The position numbers and the translations under genes were made by a program. Below are positions 35,343 through 49,092 of a stretch of 64,000 nucleotides of DNA, piece after piece. The stretch lies in contig CAVPWR010000006.1 in the NCBI GenBank assembly GCA_963709555.1, positions 124,001 to 188,000 of the forward strand, given 5' to 3'. This DNA comes from Sulfurisoma sp963709555 (GTDB lineage: Bacteria; Pseudomonadota; Gammaproteobacteria; Burkholderiales; Rhodocyclaceae). A model generated the notes under the pieces. That model was not told the DNA's origin and ran no database searches. It saw nothing but the letters and a program-made list of their open reading frames with translations. How positions within the stretch are numbered: the stretch's first letter is position 1; every line of letters starts with the position of its first letter.

Positions 35343-36832
35343 ATGACCGAATCCGAATTCAACCGGTTGGCCGCCGCAGGCTACAACCGCATCCCCGTCA
35401 CCCTCGACACCTTCGCCGATCTCGACACGCCGCTGTCGATCTACCTCAAGCTTGCCGGCGGGCCCTATTCCTACCTGCTCGAATCGGTGCAGGGCGGCGA
35501 ACGCTTCGGCCGCTATTCCTTCATCGGTCTCGCAAGCCAGACCCGCATCTCCGTCACCGGCTCGACCATCCTGTTGCTCACCGGCAACCGCGTCGCCGAA
35601 CGCCGCGAGCACACCAACCCGATGTCCTACATCTCGGAGTTCATGGCGCGCTTCAAGGTGCCCGATCTCAAAGGCCTGCCGCGCTTCTGCGGCGGCCTGG
35701 TCGGTGCCTTCGGCTACGACACGGTGCGCTTCATCGAGCCCAAGCTCGACGGCGTGAGCAAGCCCGATCCGCTCGGCGTACCGGACATCCTGCTGACACT
35801 CTCGGAAGAGATCGCCATCGTCGACAACCTTTCGGGCAAATTGAGCCTCGTCGTCTTCGCCGAGCCCGGCTTCCCCGGTGCCTGGAAGCAGGCGCAGGCG
35901 CGGCTGAAGGAACTGCTGGCCAGGCTGCGCGAGCCGGTGACGATTCCGCAGGACACGGTCGTGCCAAGCGAGCCGGCCGAATCGGAGTTCGGCGAGGAAG
36001 CCTTCAAGGCCGCCGTGCTCAAGGCCAAGCAATACATCACCGACGGCGACATCATGCAGGTGGTGCTCTCAGCCAGCGCATGAGCAAGCCCTACAAGGCC
36101 AGCCCGCTGGCGCTCTACCGGGCATTGCGCACGCTCAATCCCTCGCCCTACATGTTCTATTTCGACTTCGAGGACTTCCACGTCGTCGGCGCCTCGCCCG
36201 AGATCCTGGTGCGACTCGACGACGAGGGGGAGGAACGGCGCATCACCCTGCGCCCGATCGCCGGCACCCGCAAGCGCGGCGCCACGCCCGAGGAGGACGC
36301 CGCGCTCGCCGCCGAACTGCTGGCCGACGAGAAGGAGCGCGCCGAACACCTGCAGCTGCTCGACCTCGGCCGCAACGACGTCGGCCGCGTCGCCAAGACC
36401 GGCAGCGTGAAGGTCACCGAGCAGTACGCCATCGAGCGCTACTCGCACGTCATGCACATCGTCTCCAACGTCGAGGGCACGCTGAAGGACGACGAGGGTC
36501 CGCTGTCGGTGCTCAAGGCCACCTTCCCCGCCGGCACCGTGTCCGGCGCGCCCAAGGTGCGGGCGATGGAAATCATCGACGAGCTCGAGCCCACCAAGCG
36601 CGGCATCTACGCCGGCGCCGTCGGTTACCTCGGCTTCAACGGCGACATGGACCTGGCGATCGCCATCCGCACCGCGGTGATCAAGGACGGCCGCATCTAC
36701 GTCCAGGCCGGCGCCGGCATCGTCGCCGACTCCGACCCCGACGCCGAATGGGAGGAGACGCGCAACAAGGCCCGCGCCCAGCTGCGCGCCGCCGAGATGG
36801 CCGAGTCCGGCCTCGACACGCGTTTCGAATAG
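35343..36832 (+). CDS. trpE: Anthranilate synthase component I (frameshift near 36070)
   Basis: About 496 residues. Converts chorismate plus ammonia (from TrpG) to anthranilate. N-terminal feedback region (LLESVQGGERFGRYSFIG); catalytic stretches IAGTRKRGATPEEDAALAAELLAD, RYSHVMHIVSNVEGTL, GTVSGAPKVRAMEIIDELEP and AGAGIVADSDPDAEWEET. The frame changes between QVVLS and QRMSKPYKASP, where two extra bases (near 36068) are inserted. The start ATG 35343 follows the R3 repeat, which supplies its ribosome site. First gene of trpEGDC. Confidence 0.95.
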
Positions 36833-36841
36833 GAGGCCGCC

Positions 36842-37409
36842 ATGCTGCTGATGATCGACAACTACGACAGCTTCACCTACAACCTCGTGCAGTACTTCGG
36901 CGAACTCGGCGAGGACGTGCGGGTGTTCCGCAACGACGCCATCAGCCTCAAGGAAATCGCCGCGATGAACCCGGCGCGGCTGGTGATCTCGCCCGGCCCC
37001 TGCTCGCCGAAGGAGGCCGGCATCTCGGTCGCTGCCATCAAGGAATTCGCCGGCAGGATTCCGCATCCTCGGCGTCTGCCTCGGCCACCAGAGCATCGGC
37101 TACGCCTTCGGCGGCGAGATCGTCCATGCCAAACAGATGATGCACGGCAAGACCTCGCCCATCCACCACGCCGACAAGGGCGTGTTCCACGGCCTGCCCA
37201 ATCCGCTCACCGCCACGCGCTACCACTCGCTCGCCATCCGCCGCGACACGCTGCCGGACTGCCTCGAGATCACCGCCTGGACCGACGACGGCGAAATCAT
37301 GGGCGTGCGCCACAAGACCCTGGCCGTGGAAGGCGTGCAGTTCCATCCCGAATCGATCATGACCGAGCGCGGCCACGACCTGCTGAACAATTTCCTGAAA
37401 GGCGCCTGA
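36842..37409 (+). CDS. trpG: Anthranilate synthase component II, glutamine amidotransferase (frameshift near 37063)
   Basis: About 188 residues. Class I amidotransferase with its Cys in GVCLGHQSIGYAFGG and the His-Glu pair in GVQFHPESIMT. The N-terminus is MLLMIDNYDSFTYNLVQYFGELG. An extra C (CCGCATC for CCGATC) near 37063 breaks the frame between GRIP and ILGVCLGHQ. It starts 9 bases after trpE and is followed by trpD after one base. Confidence 0.95.
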
Positions 37410-37410
37410 G

Positions 37411-38438
37411 ATGATTACTCCGCAGGAAGCGCTCCAGCGCACCATCGAGCATCGCGAGATCTTCCACGACGAGATGCTGCACCTGATGCGGCTGATCATG
37501 AACGGCGAGGTCTCGCCGGTGATGACCGCGGCCATACTCGCCGGCCTGCGCACCAAGAAGGAGACCATCGGCGAGATCGCCGCCGCCGCGACGGTGATGC
37601 GCGAGCTGTGCACCAAGGTCGAGGTGCCGAACAACCGCAACTTCGTCGATCATCGTCGGCACCGGCGGCGATGCCGCCCATACCTTCAACATCTCCACCG
37701 CCGCCGCCTTCGTCGCCGCCGCGGCCGGCGCCACCGTGGCCAAGCACGGCGGCCGCAGCGTCTCGTCGAAGTCGGGCAGCGCCGACGTGTTCGAGGCGCT
37801 GGGCGCGAGGATCGACCTCAGCGCCGCGCAGGTGGCGGAGTGCATCGAGGCGGTCGGCATGGGCTTCATGTTCGCGCCCAACCACCACCCGGCGATGAAG
37901 AACGTCGCGCCGGTGCGCAAGGAAATGGGCGTGCGCACCATTTTCAACATCCTCGGCCCGCTCACCAACCCGGCCGGCGCGCCCAACACCCTGATGGGCG
38001 TGTTCCACCCCGACCTCGTCGGCATCCAGGTGCGCGTGATGCAGCGTCTCGGCGCCGACCACGTGCTGGTGGTCTACGGCAAGGACGGCCTCGACGAGAT
38101 CTCGCTCGGCGCGGCGACGCTGGTCGGCGAACTCAAGGACGGCGAAGATCCGCGAATACGAAATCCACCCCGAGGACTTCGGCCTGCAGATGGTTTCCAA
38201 TCGCGGCCTCCGCGTCGCCGACGCCACCGAGTCGATGACCATGCTGCTCGGCGCCCTCGACAACCAGCCGGGCACGGCGCGCGAGATCGTCGCCTTCAAC
38301 GCCGGCGCCGCGCTCTATGCCGCCAACATGGCCGGCTCGATCGGCGACGGCATCAGGCTCGCGCGCGAAACCATCGCCTCGGGCGCCGCGCGCAAGAAGG
38401 TCGACGAGTTCGTCGCCGCCACGCGGAAGTTCGCCTGA
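37411..38438 (+). CDS. trpD: Anthranilate phosphoribosyltransferase (two frameshifts)
   Basis: About 342 residues. Transfers phosphoribose from PRPP to anthranilate. The PRPP-binding motif IVGTGGDAAHTFNIST and KHGGRSVSSKSGSADVFEALG are clear, as are NHHPAMKNVAPVRKEMGVRTIFNILGPLTNP and LVVYGKDGLDEIS. Extra bases near 37647 (GATCATC) and 38147 (GGCGAAG) break the frame. Its stop overlaps the trpC ATG (TGATG). Confidence 0.95.
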
Positions 38439-39282
38439 TGTCCGACATCCTCGACAAGATCCTCGCCGTCAAGCGCGAGGAAGTCGCCGCGGCGCAGGCC
38501 GCCAAGCCGCTCGCCGCAGTCCGCGCCGAGGCCGAAGCGCAGCCGCCTGCCCGCGACTTCGTCGGCGCCATCCGGCAAAAAGTTAGCGTAGCGGTATCCC
38601 CGGGGACGGCGCTGGCGGGACGGTGCCAGCCGGATCCGCCGCGTTGATGGGGACGGCGGTCATCGCCGAAATCAAGAAGGCCAGCCCCTCCAAGGGCGTC
38701 ATCCGCGCCGACTTCCGCCCGGCCGAGATCGCCGCCGACTACGAGAAGCACGGCGCCGCCTGCCTCTCGGTGCTCACCGACCACCAGTTCTTCCAGGGCG
38801 CGCCGGAATATCTGCAGGCCGCCCGCGCCGCCTGCGCCCTGCCGGTGCTGCGCAAGGACTTCATGATCGACCCCTACCAGGTCTATGAAGCCCGCGCCAT
38901 GGGGGCCGATGCCATCCTGCTCATCGTCGCCGCGCTGTCGGTGGCGCAGATGCAGGAACTGGAGGCCATCGCCGACTCCCTGGGCATGGCCGTGCTGGTC
39001 GAAGCCCACGACGGCGCCGAGGTCGACGCCGCCCTGCAGCTCAAGACCCCGCTGCTCGGCATCAACAACAGAAACCTGAGAACCTTCGAAGTCAGCCTGG
39101 CCACCACCCTCGGCCAGCTTGGCCGCATTCCGGCCGATCGCATCGTCGTCACCGAGTCCGGCATCCTCGGGCCCGCCGACGTCGCCCTGATGCGCCAAAA
39201 CAACGTCCATGCCTTCCTCGTCGGCGAAGCCTTCATGCGCGCCGCCTCGCCGGGCGCTGAACTGGCAAGGCTTTTCGCCTGA
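38438..39282 (+). CDS. trpC: Indole-3-glycerol phosphate synthase, interrupted by an R1 element
   Basis: Reading frames on either side give MSDILDKILAVKREEVAAAQ...ARDFVGAIRQK and VIAEIKKASPSKGVIRADFRPAEIA...LLGINNRNLRTFEV...FLVGEAFMRA, the normal TrpC barrel with its Lys residues and phosphate site. Between them 38575-38658 is an R1-type composite that adds about 25 codons and shifts the frame, placed between the N-terminal helix and the first beta strand. If the sequence is right, TrpC is disrupted; an unsequenced base could make it an in-frame insertion. It overlaps trpD by one base. Confidence 0.9.
38575..38658 (+). repeat. R1 composite repeat inside trpC
   Basis: GGCAAAAAGTTAGCGTAGCG, then GTATCCCCGGGGACGGCGCT, GGCGGGACGG and CCGGATCCGCC...GGGGACGGCG. 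The parts after GGCGCTGGCGGGACG match those of the copy at the murE/murF junction (61690-61744), including CCGGATCCGCC and GGGGACGGCG. Confidence 0.7.
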
Positions 39283-39489
39283 GCGGCCGGTTGTTGCAAA
39301 AACCCCACATCGTCACGCCAGTATCCGGCCCAAACCTGCTTTCCCCTTGCCCCGACCCGGCCCCGCCGGCAAAATTGCACCAACTTCCCGATTGGGAGGG
39401 ATGTGGCGAACAGTGACCAACCACGTGGAGTCATTGATTGCCGCAAGTCTCAAGTCTCAATTCGTCTCAACACTTTTGGAGATACACAT

Positions 39490-40920
39490 ATGCAGAAGAA
39501 AATCATCGCTCTGGCTGTCGCCGCTGTCGCCTCTGGCGCCGCCTTCGCCCAGTCCAACGTCACCATTTCCGGCAACCTGAACTACCAGTGGGAAAACATC
39601 TCCGGCTCGAGCCCGACGATGTCAACCTCCGGCGTTGCCACCAACGTCCCGCAGATGCCGCCGCGAAGGCCGCAACCGCGTCAACGAGAACGGTTCCGAG
39701 ATCAAGTTCTCCGTGACCGAAGATCTGGGCAACGGCCTCAAGGCCATGGCCGTCGTCGCTTCCGGCATTACCCCCGACAGCGCTGCAGTCCGCCACCAAC
39801 GGCAACCGCGGTACCCTCGGCAGCCGTGACACCTATATCGGCCTGTCCGGCAACTTCGGTACCGTCGTCGCCGGCCGCCTGTCGGTGCATTACAACTCCG
39901 CCGACAAGGTCGATGGCTTCTTCATGGACACCGGCCTTGCCGCTTCCACCCGCGGCATCCTCGGCGGCGTCGGCGGCAGCCACGACACTGCGCACTGGCG
40001 GCTACGGCCTCGGCGCCGGCGGCCGTCTCGGCAGCACCGTTGCCTACGTGACCCCGACCGTCAGCGGCTTCAACGGCACCATCGGCTATACCCGCCCGAA
40101 CGCGCCGGCACCACTGCCGATGGCGTCGTCGACAATGACGGCAGCGTCGCCAACGCCAGCCTGCCGTCCGCAAGGAGTCCGGCTGGACCCTCAAGGCCAA
40201 CTTCGACAACGGCCCGATCACCGCCTTCGCGTCCTACCTGGCGCACAGCGACATCGCCGACGCCATGGCGACCGTGCTGTGGCAGAACAGCGCCAACACC
40301 ACCCTGCTCGCGATGAACAGCACTGCGCCATCGTCGCGATGCGACTGCACCGTTCGGTGCTGCTGCAACGGTGCCCTCAGCTCGCCGCGTTATTCGCGGT
40401 GAAGTCCGCGGCTTCCGCACCGGTGCTGCCTACACCTTCGGCAACGGCTTCAAGATCGGCCTGATCTATGACAACACCAAGACCCTGTGGCGCGACGATT
40501 CGGGCAACACCAACGCCAACGACGACGACCTGAACCTGAAGCGCACCGTCTGGGCCGTCCCGGTCAGCATGAAGTTCGGCGCCCACACCATCGCCGGTAG
40601 CTACGCCCGTGCCGGCAACCTCGACGCCGGTGGTTCGCTGTCGACCGCTGCGTCGAACCGCAACGCCCTGGTTGACACCGTGTCACGAGCCAGACCGGCG
40701 CGACCTACTGGATGCTTGGCTATCAGTACAACTTCTCCAAGCGTACCAACGTCGGCGCCACCTACGCCCGTATGGACAACGACGCCAAGGCCTCCTACGA
40801 CTTCTACTCGAACGGCGCCATGGGTCAAACCGCGACCGCCACGACGCTGCTGGCGTCAACAGCAACACCCGTGGTTCGGATCCGACCGTCGTCATGATCG
40901 GCCTGAAGCACTCCTTCTAA
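39490..40920 (+). CDS. Gram-negative porin (OmpC/Porin_4-like; many frameshifts)
   Basis: A trimeric outer-membrane porin, about 470 residues when frames are joined. Signal peptide MQKKIIALAVAAVASGAAFA, then SNVTISGNLNYQWENI, GLSGNFGTVVAGRLSVHYNSAD, MLGYQYNFSKRTNVGATYARMDNDA and a C-terminal Phe (MIGLKHSF) required for outer-membrane assembly. About eight frameshifts (near 39655, 39785, 39985, 40110, 40165, 40330-40390, 40685, 40855) make it the most damaged reading in the window. Either sequence quality is poor here or the gene has decayed. A clear terminator follows, and the 207-base upstream gap holds tandem CAAGTCT repeats but no confident promoter. Confidence 0.85.
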
Positions 40921-40944
40921 TCGGCTCACCCCGACCTGAAGTTG

Positions 40945-40975
40945 AAACGGCCACCTTCGGGTGGCCGTTTTTCTT
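40945..40975 (+). terminator. Rho-independent terminator after the porin gene
   Basis: Stem AAACGGCCACC / GGTGGCCGTTT with TTCG tetraloop, followed by TTCTTT, 24 bases after the porin stop. Confidence 0.9.
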
Positions 40976-41018
40976 TGGTGCGGCGGAAAGACACCGCGTC
41001 TGCCGGCAAGGCGAATTC

Positions 41019-41661
41019 TCAGTCCTGCTTGCCGTAGTCCCTGAATTTCGCGACCACTCGCTGCATCTCTTCTTCCGGCAACAGCCGCGCCTCGCCCAGC
41101 GCGAGCACGCGCCAGTACTGCTCGCACAGCGCCTCGAATTCGACGGCCAGCGCCAGCGTCTGCTTCAAGTCCTTGCCGAAGACCACCATGCCGTGATGCG
41201 TCCATCAGGCAGGCGCAGCGATCCAGCAGTGCCTTGAGCATTCCATCCGACAGTTCCTGCGTGCCGAACGTCGCATAGCCGGCGCAGCGGATGTCGCTGC
41301 CGCCGAAGCGGGCGATCATGTAATGGAAGGGCGGAATCGCCTCGCCGCGGCAGGCCAGCGCGGTGGCGAAAGGCGCATGGGTATGGATGATGGCGCCGGC
41401 CTCGGGCCGCGCGGCGTAGATGTCGCGGTGGAAGCGCCATTCGCTGGAGGGTTTGCGCCGGCCTTCGGCGCGGCCGCCATCGTAATCCGGGCCGACGAAG
41501 GCGATGTCCTCGGGTACGGATTCTTCGTAGTCCATTCCCGTCGGCGTCACGAAGAACCCATCCTCGTGGCGGACGCTGACATTGCCCGCCGTGCCGCGAT
41601 TGAGGCCCGTCGCGTTCATGGCACGGGCGGTAGCGAGGACGGCAGCGCGGGGATCAGTCAT
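41019..41661 (-). CDS. Class II aldolase, probably deoxy/methylthio-pentulose 1-phosphate aldolase (frameshift near 41200)
   Basis: About 213 residues. Zn ligands are in IIHTHAPFATALACRGE and in the second His motif HHGMVVFGKDL; Glu and phosphate-binding residues lie in GTAGNVSVRHEDGFFVTPTG. The closest functional model is the Ald2 aldolase that works with MtnA in the dihydroxyacetone-phosphate shunt, splitting 5-methylthioribulose 1-phosphate or 5-deoxyribulose 1-phosphate; mtnA lies in the same operon. A frame change near 41200 separates LDRCACLMD from HHGMVV. It overlaps the nucleotidyltransferase stop by 8 bases. Fuculose phosphate aldolase is the alternative. Confidence 0.8.
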
Positions 41662-42149
41662 CTTTCTGACGCAGTAACCGAAGCGCGGTCTCGATGAAAA
41701 TCCGGTCCGCCTCGTCCTTGCCGCGCACTGTCTGTTTCGTTCGCAGCAAGCCTTCCAGATCGAGCGTGCGGATTTCCGTGCCATCATCGAAAGTGGCCGT
41801 CCTGGCGAACGGCCGCAACGATTCATAGCGTTTCGCCACAGGCGTTGAACATGACATCGACGACGAACTCGTCGGCCACGCGGATGGTGTTGCCCTCCTC
41901 GAACCACGCAGGATCGATGTCCTTTGCGGCCCCATCGGGCAAGACCAGCAGTGCGCGTTTGACCCGCTCGCCCGACTCGCGCGTTGCGGGTACGAGAATA
42001 TCGATATCGCGCGTGGCCCGCTGGTGTCCATGCGCCGCCAAGGCATAACCGCCGATCAGGAAGTAGTCGACACCTGCGTCGTTCAACGCTGCGATGACGC
42101 GCTTGAGATCCTCAAGCGTCGCGTCACGGGCGAACTTTTCCGGCTCCAT
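41654..42149 (-). CDS. Nucleotidyltransferase-fold protein (frameshift near 41840)
   Basis: About 164 residues. The motif GGYALAAHGHQRATRDIDILV (Gly-Gly plus Asp-x-Asp) marks the minimal nucleotidyltransferase fold, similar to AbiEii/MNT-type proteins. The following part (DGTEIRTLDLEGLLRTKQTVRGKDEADRIFIETALRLL) is the usual helical C-terminus. The frame changes near 41840 between FNACGET and KRYESLRPF. It overlaps the preceding small gene by 26 bases and the aldolase by 8, so it is made with the salvage enzymes. Whether it belongs to that pathway or is half of a toxin-antitoxin pair is open. Confidence 0.7.
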
Positions 42150-42371
42150 GGGTTCGCTCGTGCGCCAGTTGCGCCATGTCGCGCGCCACGGCATCGATCA
42201 ATGCCTCATCCGCCTCTTCGTGGCTGGCGTAGCGGTAAACACCTTTGGGAAAATAATGGCGCGGACCGCCGGCCAAGCCCCGTAGCATGGCCATGAAACG
42301 GTCAGCCACCACCAGATTGGCGACGGAGGGCTCGTTAGAAATTGCGGGGGGGATTTCCCTGCCGACGATTC

Positions 42372-42375
<4 letters not shown>
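42124..42375 (-). CDS. Small uncharacterised protein between mtnA and the nucleotidyltransferase gene
   Basis: 83 residues (MRIVGREIPPAISNEPSVANLVV...), no membrane span, ending in a charged tail. The ATG overlaps the mtnA stop (ATGA), and its own 3' end overlaps the nucleotidyltransferase start by 26 bases. The pairing of a small protein with a nucleotidyltransferase suggests a HEPN/MNT-like module, but the RxxxxH motif of HEPN toxins is not seen, so this is weak. I do not recognise the family. Confidence 0.6.
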
Positions 42376-43390
<1,015 letters not shown>

Positions 43391-43500
43391 TCGCCGCCGG
43401 CGCCGTCCCGGGGCCCTCGCGAGTGGGAGGGCAAGGCGAGGCGGCACGCGCCGAAGGCGCAAACCGCTCCAGGGCCCAACCCGGACTCGCCCGTAACAAC

Positions 43501-43531
43501 CGAGCGGCTTTGCACTTCCTTCGGTCGCAGC
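43501..43531 (+). repeat. R2 repeat copy 2
   Basis: CGAGCGGCTTTGCACTTCCT, then T and CGGTCGCAGC: 30 of 31 bases match 7979-8009. It lies in the gap between mtnA and the secA 3' end, which otherwise holds GC-rich inverted sequence (GCGCCGAAGGCGC). Confidence 0.7.
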
Positions 43532-43575
43532 AGCCGGGAGTCCCGCTCGCGAGGGCGGGGCTGGGGGTGGGCGGG

Positions 43576-46312
<2,737 letters not shown>

Positions 46313-46434
46313 GTGGTTGGGAGTCGTCCAGCGCCGGGGTCGGCGAAAGGGCGAATTCTACCATGCAGGCCACGGCCGGCCTTGATCCGGGCCAAGCCGG
46401 AGGCGGGACGACGAACGTCCCCGGGCGATGCCGG

Positions 46435-47373
46435 TCAGTTGCGGTGGCCGTGGGTATCGGCGGCCATCTGCAGGAAGCGGTTCGGGTTTTGCGCCGCGCC
46501 CTTGATGCGCACCTCGAAGTGCAGATGGGGACCGGTCGAGCGGCCGGTGTTGCCGACGGCGGCGATGTTCTGGCCGCGCTTGACGAAAGCGCCCGGCTGC
46601 ACCAGCAGCTTGGAGGCATGGGCGTAGCGGGTGATCAGGTCGTTGCCGTGATCGATATCGATCATCAGGCCGTACTCGGGATGGCGCTCGGCGGCGATGA
46701 CCACGCCGGCCGCGGCGGCAACGATGGCGGTGCCGACCTCGGACGGGAAGTCGACGCCTTCATGCATCGCCCGCTGGCCGGTGAAGGGGTCCAGCCGCCA
46801 GCCGTAGGCCGAAGCGTTCCAGGTTCCATCCACCGGCAGGGTGGTCGGCAGCCGTGCCTTGCGCACGCGATCTTCGAACAGCTGTGCTTCGAGCAGGGTC
46901 AGGGTGTCGGTCTTCGTTTCGAGCTGGCTGGAGAGGGCATCGAGCGCCTGCTGCAATTCATTGGCGGAAAGCGCCGAGGGATTGACCAGAGGACCGCCAC
47001 GGCCATCCCGGACTTGCGGCTGGGTGGGCGCATCCTGCAGCTTGATGCCGGAAACCGAGGCCAGGCGCTCGCCGAGCGAGTCCAGCCGCAGCAGCTGGGC
47101 CTGCATCTGGCCGAGCTTGACGGCCATGGCGTTGAGGTTTTCGCGCACGTAGTCGCGGCTTTTCTGCGTTTCCTCGGCGGAAACGACGCGCATCAGGTCC
47201 TGCATGAAGGGCAGGCGCAGTTCGGCGGCATGCCGCACGGTGAAATAGGAAAACAGCGACGACAGCACGATGACCGATGCGGCCAGCAGTCCGCTGCCCA
47301 TGGCCAGGTGGCGCCAGGTCAGCGTCAGGGTCTTGGCCGTTGTCATTCGGTTGGAGACAAGAATAATATGCAT
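46435..47373 (-). CDS. M23-family (LytM-domain) periplasmic peptidase
   Basis: 312 residues. N-terminal membrane anchor (LAMGSGLLAASVIVLSSLF), a coiled-coil stalk (about 55-170), then an M23 domain with the metal motifs HEGVDF (HxxxD) and GPHLHFEV (HxH). All ligands are present, so it may be an active peptidoglycan endopeptidase. It is divergent from dciA by only 28 bases, so promoters overlap coding sequence. This gene beside secA is conserved in betaproteobacteria. Confidence 0.9.
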   Translation of the reverse strand: MHIILVSNRMTTAKTLTLTWRHLAMGSGLLAASVIVLSSLFSYFTVRHAAELRLPFMQDLMRVVSAEETQKSRDYVRENLNAMAVKLGQMQAQLLRLDSLGERLASVSGIKLQDAPTQPQVRDGRGGPLVNPSALSANELQQALDALSSQLETKTDTLTLLEAQLFEDRVRKARLPTTLPVDGTWNASAYGWRLDPFTGQRAMHEGVDFPSEVGTAIVAAAAGVVIAAERHPEYGLMIDIDHGNDLITRYAHASKLLVQPGAFVKRGQNIAAVGNTGRSTGPHLHFEVRIKGAAQNPNRFLQMAADTHGHRN

Positions 47374-47401
47374 GCTCTGCTCCCCTTACAGGTATTGCCC
47401 C

Positions 47402-47845
47402 ATGCGGCTGCGCCGCACTGTCCGTTCCCTTGAAGACTGCCTGCTCGCCGATGCCGGCATGGCGCGACTGTCTTCCCATGCTTCCCGACTGCTGCGGCTG
47501 CAGGCGATTCTTGCCGCAAACCTGCCAGCCAACCTGGCCCGCGGTGCCCGCGTGGCGAATCTCAAGGCGGGGAAGCTCGTTATCCACGCCGATAACGGCG
47601 CGGTGGCGGCGAAGCTCAGGCAAATGGCACCGCGGCTCGCCGACCTTGTTCGTTTTGAAGCGGCGGAGGTTAATGGAATCGAAATCCGCGTGCAAGGGCG
47701 TGACGGCAAACCCGTCCAACCCCTGCGCCAAGCCCCCTCAGGGATAGGCAGTCAGGCGAAGCAGGGACTCACATCGCTGGAAAGGCTCTTGCCTGAAGGG
47801 TCCCGCCTTAGGCGCGCATTGGCAAAATTGGTGGAGCGCGGCTGA
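47402..47845 (+). CDS. dciA: DciA/DUF721 replicative helicase loader
   Basis: 147 residues. The N-terminal half matches the DUF721 KH-like fold (LRLQAILAANLPANLARGARVANLKAGKLVIHADNGAVAAKLRQ), which loads or stimulates DnaB in bacteria lacking DnaC. The C-terminal third is basic and disordered. It is convergent with the small membrane protein gene 5 bases away. Confidence 0.85.
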   Translation: MRLRRTVRSLEDCLLADAGMARLSSHASRLLRLQAILAANLPANLARGARVANLKAGKLVIHADNGAVAAKLRQMAPRLADLVRFEAAEVNGIEIRVQGRDGKPVQPLRQAPSGIGSQAKQGLTSLERLLPEGSRLRRALAKLVERG

Positions 47846-47850
47846 AGCAC

Positions 47851-48033
47851 CTACAGAACGATTACGCGCTCGAGGAACATCAACGCCAATACGATCAGGG
47901 CGAAGATCAGGCCGTACCTGGCCAGGCGGCCAGCCAGCCGCAGGTAGCTTTTGTTTCCGGTAATCAGGTAACTGGCGATGCCGGCGCCGATGGCGATGAC
48001 CACCAGCACAGCGACGATCCGCAGCAGCAGCAT
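47851..48033 (-). CDS. Small two-span membrane protein downstream of lpxC
   Basis: 60 residues: two hydrophobic helices (LLRIVAVLVVIAIGAGIASYLIT and YGLIFALIVLALMFLERVIVL) joined by a basic loop. It begins 9 bases after the lpxC stop, so it is probably the last gene of the dcw transcript. The function is unknown. Confidence 0.65.
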   Translation of the reverse strand: MLLLRIVAVLVVIAIGAGIASYLITGNKSYLRLAGRLARYGLIFALIVLALMFLERVIVL

Positions 48034-48042
48034 CGCCGTGCT

Positions 48043-48963
48043 TTACGCAGCTTGCAGCGCAGGATAGAGGTGGGCGATGCCGGCGGGCACGGTCCCGGCA
48101 TCCTCGAAACTCACCAGTTCCCAGGCCGAGGCATCTGCCAGCACGGCGCGCAGCAACTGGTTGTTGAGGGCGTGGCCGGACTTGTGGGCCGAGAAGGCGG
48201 CCAGCAGCGGATGGCCGGCAAGATAAAGGTCGCCGATGGCGTCGAGAACCTTGTGGCGCACGAATTCGTCGGGAAGCCGCAGGCCGTCGACATTGAGAAC
48301 CCGGTATTCGTCCATCACGATGGCGTTGTCGAGGCTGCCGCCGAGCGCCAGGCCCTGGGCGCGCAGCGCCTCGACATCCTGGGTGAAGCCGAAGGTACGG
48401 GCACGGGAGATATCGCGCACATAGGAGTCTTCGGCGAAATCGACTTCGACCCGCGTGCCGGACTGATCCACCGCCGGGTGGTTGAAGATGATCGAAAACG
48501 CCAGTTTGAAGCCGTCGTAAGGGTCGAGCCGCGCCCATTTGTCGCCGTCCCTGACCTCGACCGGCTTCTTCACGCGGAGGAAGCGCTTGGGCGCATTCTG
48601 TTCCTCGATGCCGGCGGATTGCAGCAGGAAGACGAAGGGGCCGGCCGAGCCGTCCATGATCGGCAGCTCGGCGGCATCGACGTCGGCGTAGAGATTGTCG
48701 ATGCCAAGGCCGGCCAGCGCCGACATCAGGTGCTCGACGGTGCCGAGGCGTACGCCGTCATGCTCCAGCACCGAGGCCATGCGCGTGTCGCCGACGCCGA
48801 AGGGATCGGCGCGCAGGTCGACCGGCGGATCCAGGTCGACGCGGCGGAAGACGATGCCGGTGTCGGGCTGGGCCGGACGCAGCGTCAACCGCACCTTGGC
48901 GCCGGAATGGAGACCGACGCCGGTGGCGTTGATGACGGTTTTGAGGGTGCGCTGGCGCAGCAT
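48043..48963 (-). CDS. lpxC: UDP-3-O-acyl-N-acetylglucosamine deacetylase
   Basis: 306 residues, first committed step of lipid A synthesis. Zinc ligands are in TVEHLMSALAGLGIDN, and in RHKVLDAIGDLYL (His and Asp); the catalytic His is in SAHKSGHALNN. The frame is intact. It follows ftsZ after a 129-base gap with a strong hairpin. Confidence 0.97.
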   Translation of the reverse strand: MLRQRTLKTVINATGVGLHSGAKVRLTLRPAQPDTGIVFRRVDLDPPVDLRADPFGVGDTRMASVLEHDGVRLGTVEHLMSALAGLGIDNLYADVDAAELPIMDGSAGPFVFLLQSAGIEEQNAPKRFLRVKKPVEVRDGDKWARLDPYDGFKLAFSIIFNHPAVDQSGTRVEVDFAEDSYVRDISRARTFGFTQDVEALRAQGLALGGSLDNAIVMDEYRVLNVDGLRLPDEFVRHKVLDAIGDLYLAGHPLLAAFSAHKSGHALNNQLLRAVLADASAWELVSFEDAGTVPAGIAHLYPALQAA

Positions 48964-49025
48964 GGGCGGACTAGTGGCGAAAAAATGGCATGGGCATTGT
49001 GCGGGGCGGCAATCTTACCACGGCA

Positions 49026-49069
49026 GGCCTGGCGGCCGGGAGGAGGCGAATCTCCCCGGCCGCCAGGCC
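49026..49069. terminator. 15-bp perfect hairpin between ftsZ and lpxC
   Basis: GGCCTGGCGGCCGGG / CCCGGCCGCCAGGCC with a 14-base loop. There is no U tract on the minus transcript, so it may attenuate or process rather than fully terminate. Confidence 0.5.
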
Positions 49070-49092
49070 GCCTTGCACAGACCTCGAAGACA

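Noticed and set aside
36060..36085. Programmed frameshift in trpE
   Set aside because: No slippery sequence or structure, and similar shifts occur throughout; treated as sequence error.
39434..39470. Porin promoter with TTGATT and tandem CAAGTCT repeats
   Set aside because: No -10 at a sensible distance; repeats are only two units long.
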